Source: Aphrocallistes beatrix | Lineage: Eukaryota > Porifera > Hexactinellida > Sceptrulophora > Aphrocallistidae | Assembly (NCBI GenBank): GCA_963281255.1 | Contig: OY725488.1 | Span: 7,227,524-7,291,523 of the forward strand | Length of the DNA: 64,000 bases | Reading direction: 5' to 3' | Shown: positions 62,428-64,000 of the stretch, piece by piece | Numbering within the stretch: position 1 is the first letter of the stretch | How the letters are laid out: each line of letters opens with the position of its first letter | The notes under the pieces: generated by a model | The model's database searches: none | What the model saw: only the letters and a program-made list of their open reading frames with translations | Told to the model about the DNA's origin: nothing | Program-made: the position numbers and the translations under genes

Positions 62428-63385
62428 TCTAACCTGTTACAACAATTAGTATCTTTCGATTAAGATCAAGATGTTTTATAAATACAAGCTATGATGAGCA
62501 TATATAGTATATTATAGAACTATGAATTAAGATGGAAATAACAGAGTATCTATATCCAACTGACTACTCTTCGTGTCCTATGTAAATTAACACGACCATC
62601 TTTTTATATAGAATTCCTAATAGGCAGCAATTTTGTATAATTTCAGTTAATTAAAATATGACTCGTTTGGAGTACATTTTCCATCCGATCGGAATAGTAA
62701 TTATGCTTATACTACCGACATGTTCCTCATAATTTGAATTTATTGCGTTGTTTCTATTTATGCAATTTTAGAATCGCTGATTACGGTAAAGGATTCCATC
62801 CCGCGAACGCATCCAAAACTCCTAAACCCAGGGCCAGATTTACCCTTGAGTGGCCCAAAACATGGTCGACATTGCATAGTGCAGGGTTCTCAGGCAAAAA
62901 TTATGGGTAGGAATAAATCACTGACCTGAAGGTGACATGCTTGAAGTTAATATAATATATTTCAAAGCATTCTTGCCAACTGTCCCGTTTTTTCACTCTT
63001 CTATTGAGCTAATTTCACGAGTTTCCAGCTTTTACATGAAATTTCCCCATCATGTCCCACTTTTTTTGATTCTATGTATAATACTTTTCTATTGCGTCCC
63101 GCCATGTCCCGCGAAATTCAACGCTGCGTCCCGCTTTTATCATGACTCAAGTTGGCATGTATGCAATACTAAACAATTGATAAAATGAACTATCCTATGA
63201 CATATCGAATACTACAAGTATAGTACTTACTACTAATCTAATGTTAACTAAACAATCGGGACCCACAAATAAAATATTGTAGTGAGAGCTATTCCGGTCC
63301 TGCCAAAAGTGGCCCGATTAAGCGGCTGACCCGATTGAACAGTGGCCCTATTAAGCGGAGTCGACTGTAATGATTCATGTAACGG
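62428..63385. other. Spacer with repeat traces
   Basis: About 960 bp. TTGCCAACTGTCCCG (62971 onward) and CAAGTTGGCA (about 63150) are short inverted ends of a possible MITE whose interior repeats a TGTCCC/GTCCCG motif. At 63297-63370 are GTGGCCCGATTAAGCGG-like repeats that look like another transposon terminus. No gene recognised. Confidence 0.5.
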
Positions 63386-63715
63386 TTAATGCAATTTATT
63401 TGTGAACTCAGTTCCATTGTCGCTAATAATCTGAACTGGTAGCCCTCGTCTACATAGATAGAGAATAGACCTCGAGCCACTTCTGCACAGGTGTTTCTTT
63501 TGAACGAAGAGGCCTCTGGTTTCCATCCTTCTCGTAAAATGGTCGATCACCGACAAAATATATTTGAATCCGTTTGATTCGATTAGTGGACCAGTCAAAT
63601 CCATACCAACTCTGAACCACACTTTTGTGATGGCAGGAAGAGCTTGAAGAGGAGAAGTAGAACTTTTCTGGAATGTTTGATTTTTTTATACAGCGTTCAC
63701 AAGCTTTCACATAGA
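63386..63715 (-). pseudogene. Decayed retroelement integrase fragment
   Basis: Conceptual translation shows a zinc-finger end (ACERCIKKSN), then GMDLTGPLIESNGFKYILSV with an integrase-core aspartate, then QIISDNGTEFTNKL with the second catalytic aspartate. These lie in different frames, so the copy is broken. It ends abruptly near 63386 and no polymerase or LTR was seen. A Ty3/gypsy-type or related integrase is the best fit. It is inactive. Confidence 0.75.
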
Positions 63716-63870
63716 CATCAAAATATATTTCGCCATACTAGGCAGTGCTCGACAAATCTGGTGGTTCGGTGGCGATTGTCACCAAATTTTATCAAATATT
63801 GGCTTGTATGTATGCAAAAGTAAAACTAATGCAGATAAGTACTTAGGTGCATATTAGTTATTAGCTTCGA

Positions 63871-64000
63871 ATGGACTCGCCTCTCGTTCTGGAAGCTAAG
63901 GCTGCATTCCTAACTCACTACTCTTATGAAGGAAATATCTGTGTGCGAGCCCCTGGACGTGTTAATTTGATAGGAGAACACACTGATTACAACGAAGGTT
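63871..64000 (+). CDS. GALK1: Galactokinase, 5' end only
   Basis: Starts with ATG at 63871 and runs to the window edge (43 codons). It contains the galactokinase signature [14 protein letters not shown], which binds the sugar near the N-terminus of GHMP-family galactokinases. The enzyme phosphorylates galactose in the Leloir pathway. The rest lies outside the window. A GALK2-type N-acetylgalactosamine kinase cannot be excluded from so few residues. Confidence 0.85.
   Translation, partial: MDSPLVLEAKAAFLTHYSYEGNICVRAPGRVNLIGEHTDYNEG

Noticed and set aside
1..64000. tRNA, rRNA or snRNA genes
   Set aside because: I looked for B-box-like GGTTCGAATCC and other familiar motifs by eye and saw none that I could support. 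A covariance-model scan would be needed to be certain.

Overview
This window reads as nuclear DNA of an animal. It holds metazoan-type genes (an IkB/Bcl-3 ankyrin gene, Hakai/CBLL1, flightless-I, a collagen XV/XVIII-type chain with an endostatin domain, an ADAM-like disintegrin protein, Aurora kinase, a KCTD protein), GT-AG introns and many DNA transposons. Genes are close together, mostly intronless, and where introns exist most are short and AT-rich. That compactness with this gene set suggests a non-bilaterian animal, most likely a sponge; a glass sponge is possible, but this is inference from architecture and not a phylogenetic result.

Layout. 0-2.4 kb: a dispersed repeat, then a multi-pass membrane gene interrupted by one in-frame TAG. 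2.5-6.8 kb: a complete Mutator-like (MULE) transposon with long terminal inverted repeats, a perfect 9-bp target duplication and a three-exon transposase. 7.0-8.6 kb: a small hAT derivative, a minisatellite and an inverted-repeat cluster. 9-16 kb: ACTR10 (dynactin), an SPA17-like RIIa protein, a ZIP zinc transporter, MMAA and Aurora kinase, all on the + strand. 16.5-21.1 kb: an 11-exon IkB-like gene with a DSG-type degron and six ankyrin repeats. 22-36 kb: SUPV3L1, AMN1, a 1330-residue glycine-rich protein, an LLPH-like protein, a small membrane protein, a Maf pyrophosphatase and gamma-tubulin complex component 3. 36-37 kb (- strand): a protease-less ADAM-like surface protein. 38-39 kb: a KCTD/pentapeptide protein. 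39.6-59.3 kb: Hakai (CBLL1). Its three N-terminal exons end at 40314 and its remaining two exons start at 58247. The 17.9-kb gap holds about 7.8 kb of transposons followed by three complete same-strand genes (flightless-I, the multiplexin-like collagen and ribosomal protein eL37). 60.5-61.0 kb: a minisatellite. 61.2-62.4 kb (-): an NHL-repeat gene with one in-frame TAA. 63.4-63.7 kb (-): a decayed retroelement integrase. 63.87 kb to the end: the start of galactokinase.

The genes do not form one pathway. Several could act together in a loose sense: ACTR10, GCP3 and Aurora in microtubule and mitotic control; SPA17-like in cilia or sperm; the collagen, ADAM-like protein and flightless-I in matrix, adhesion and the actin cytoskeleton; MMAA and SUPV3L1 in mitochondria; IkB-like in NF-kB control. 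Twenty of 22 host genes are on the + strand. The strongest finding is the split Hakai gene. The two halves of its single RING zinc-binding domain are encoded 18 kb apart, in matching splice phase, around three nested genes.
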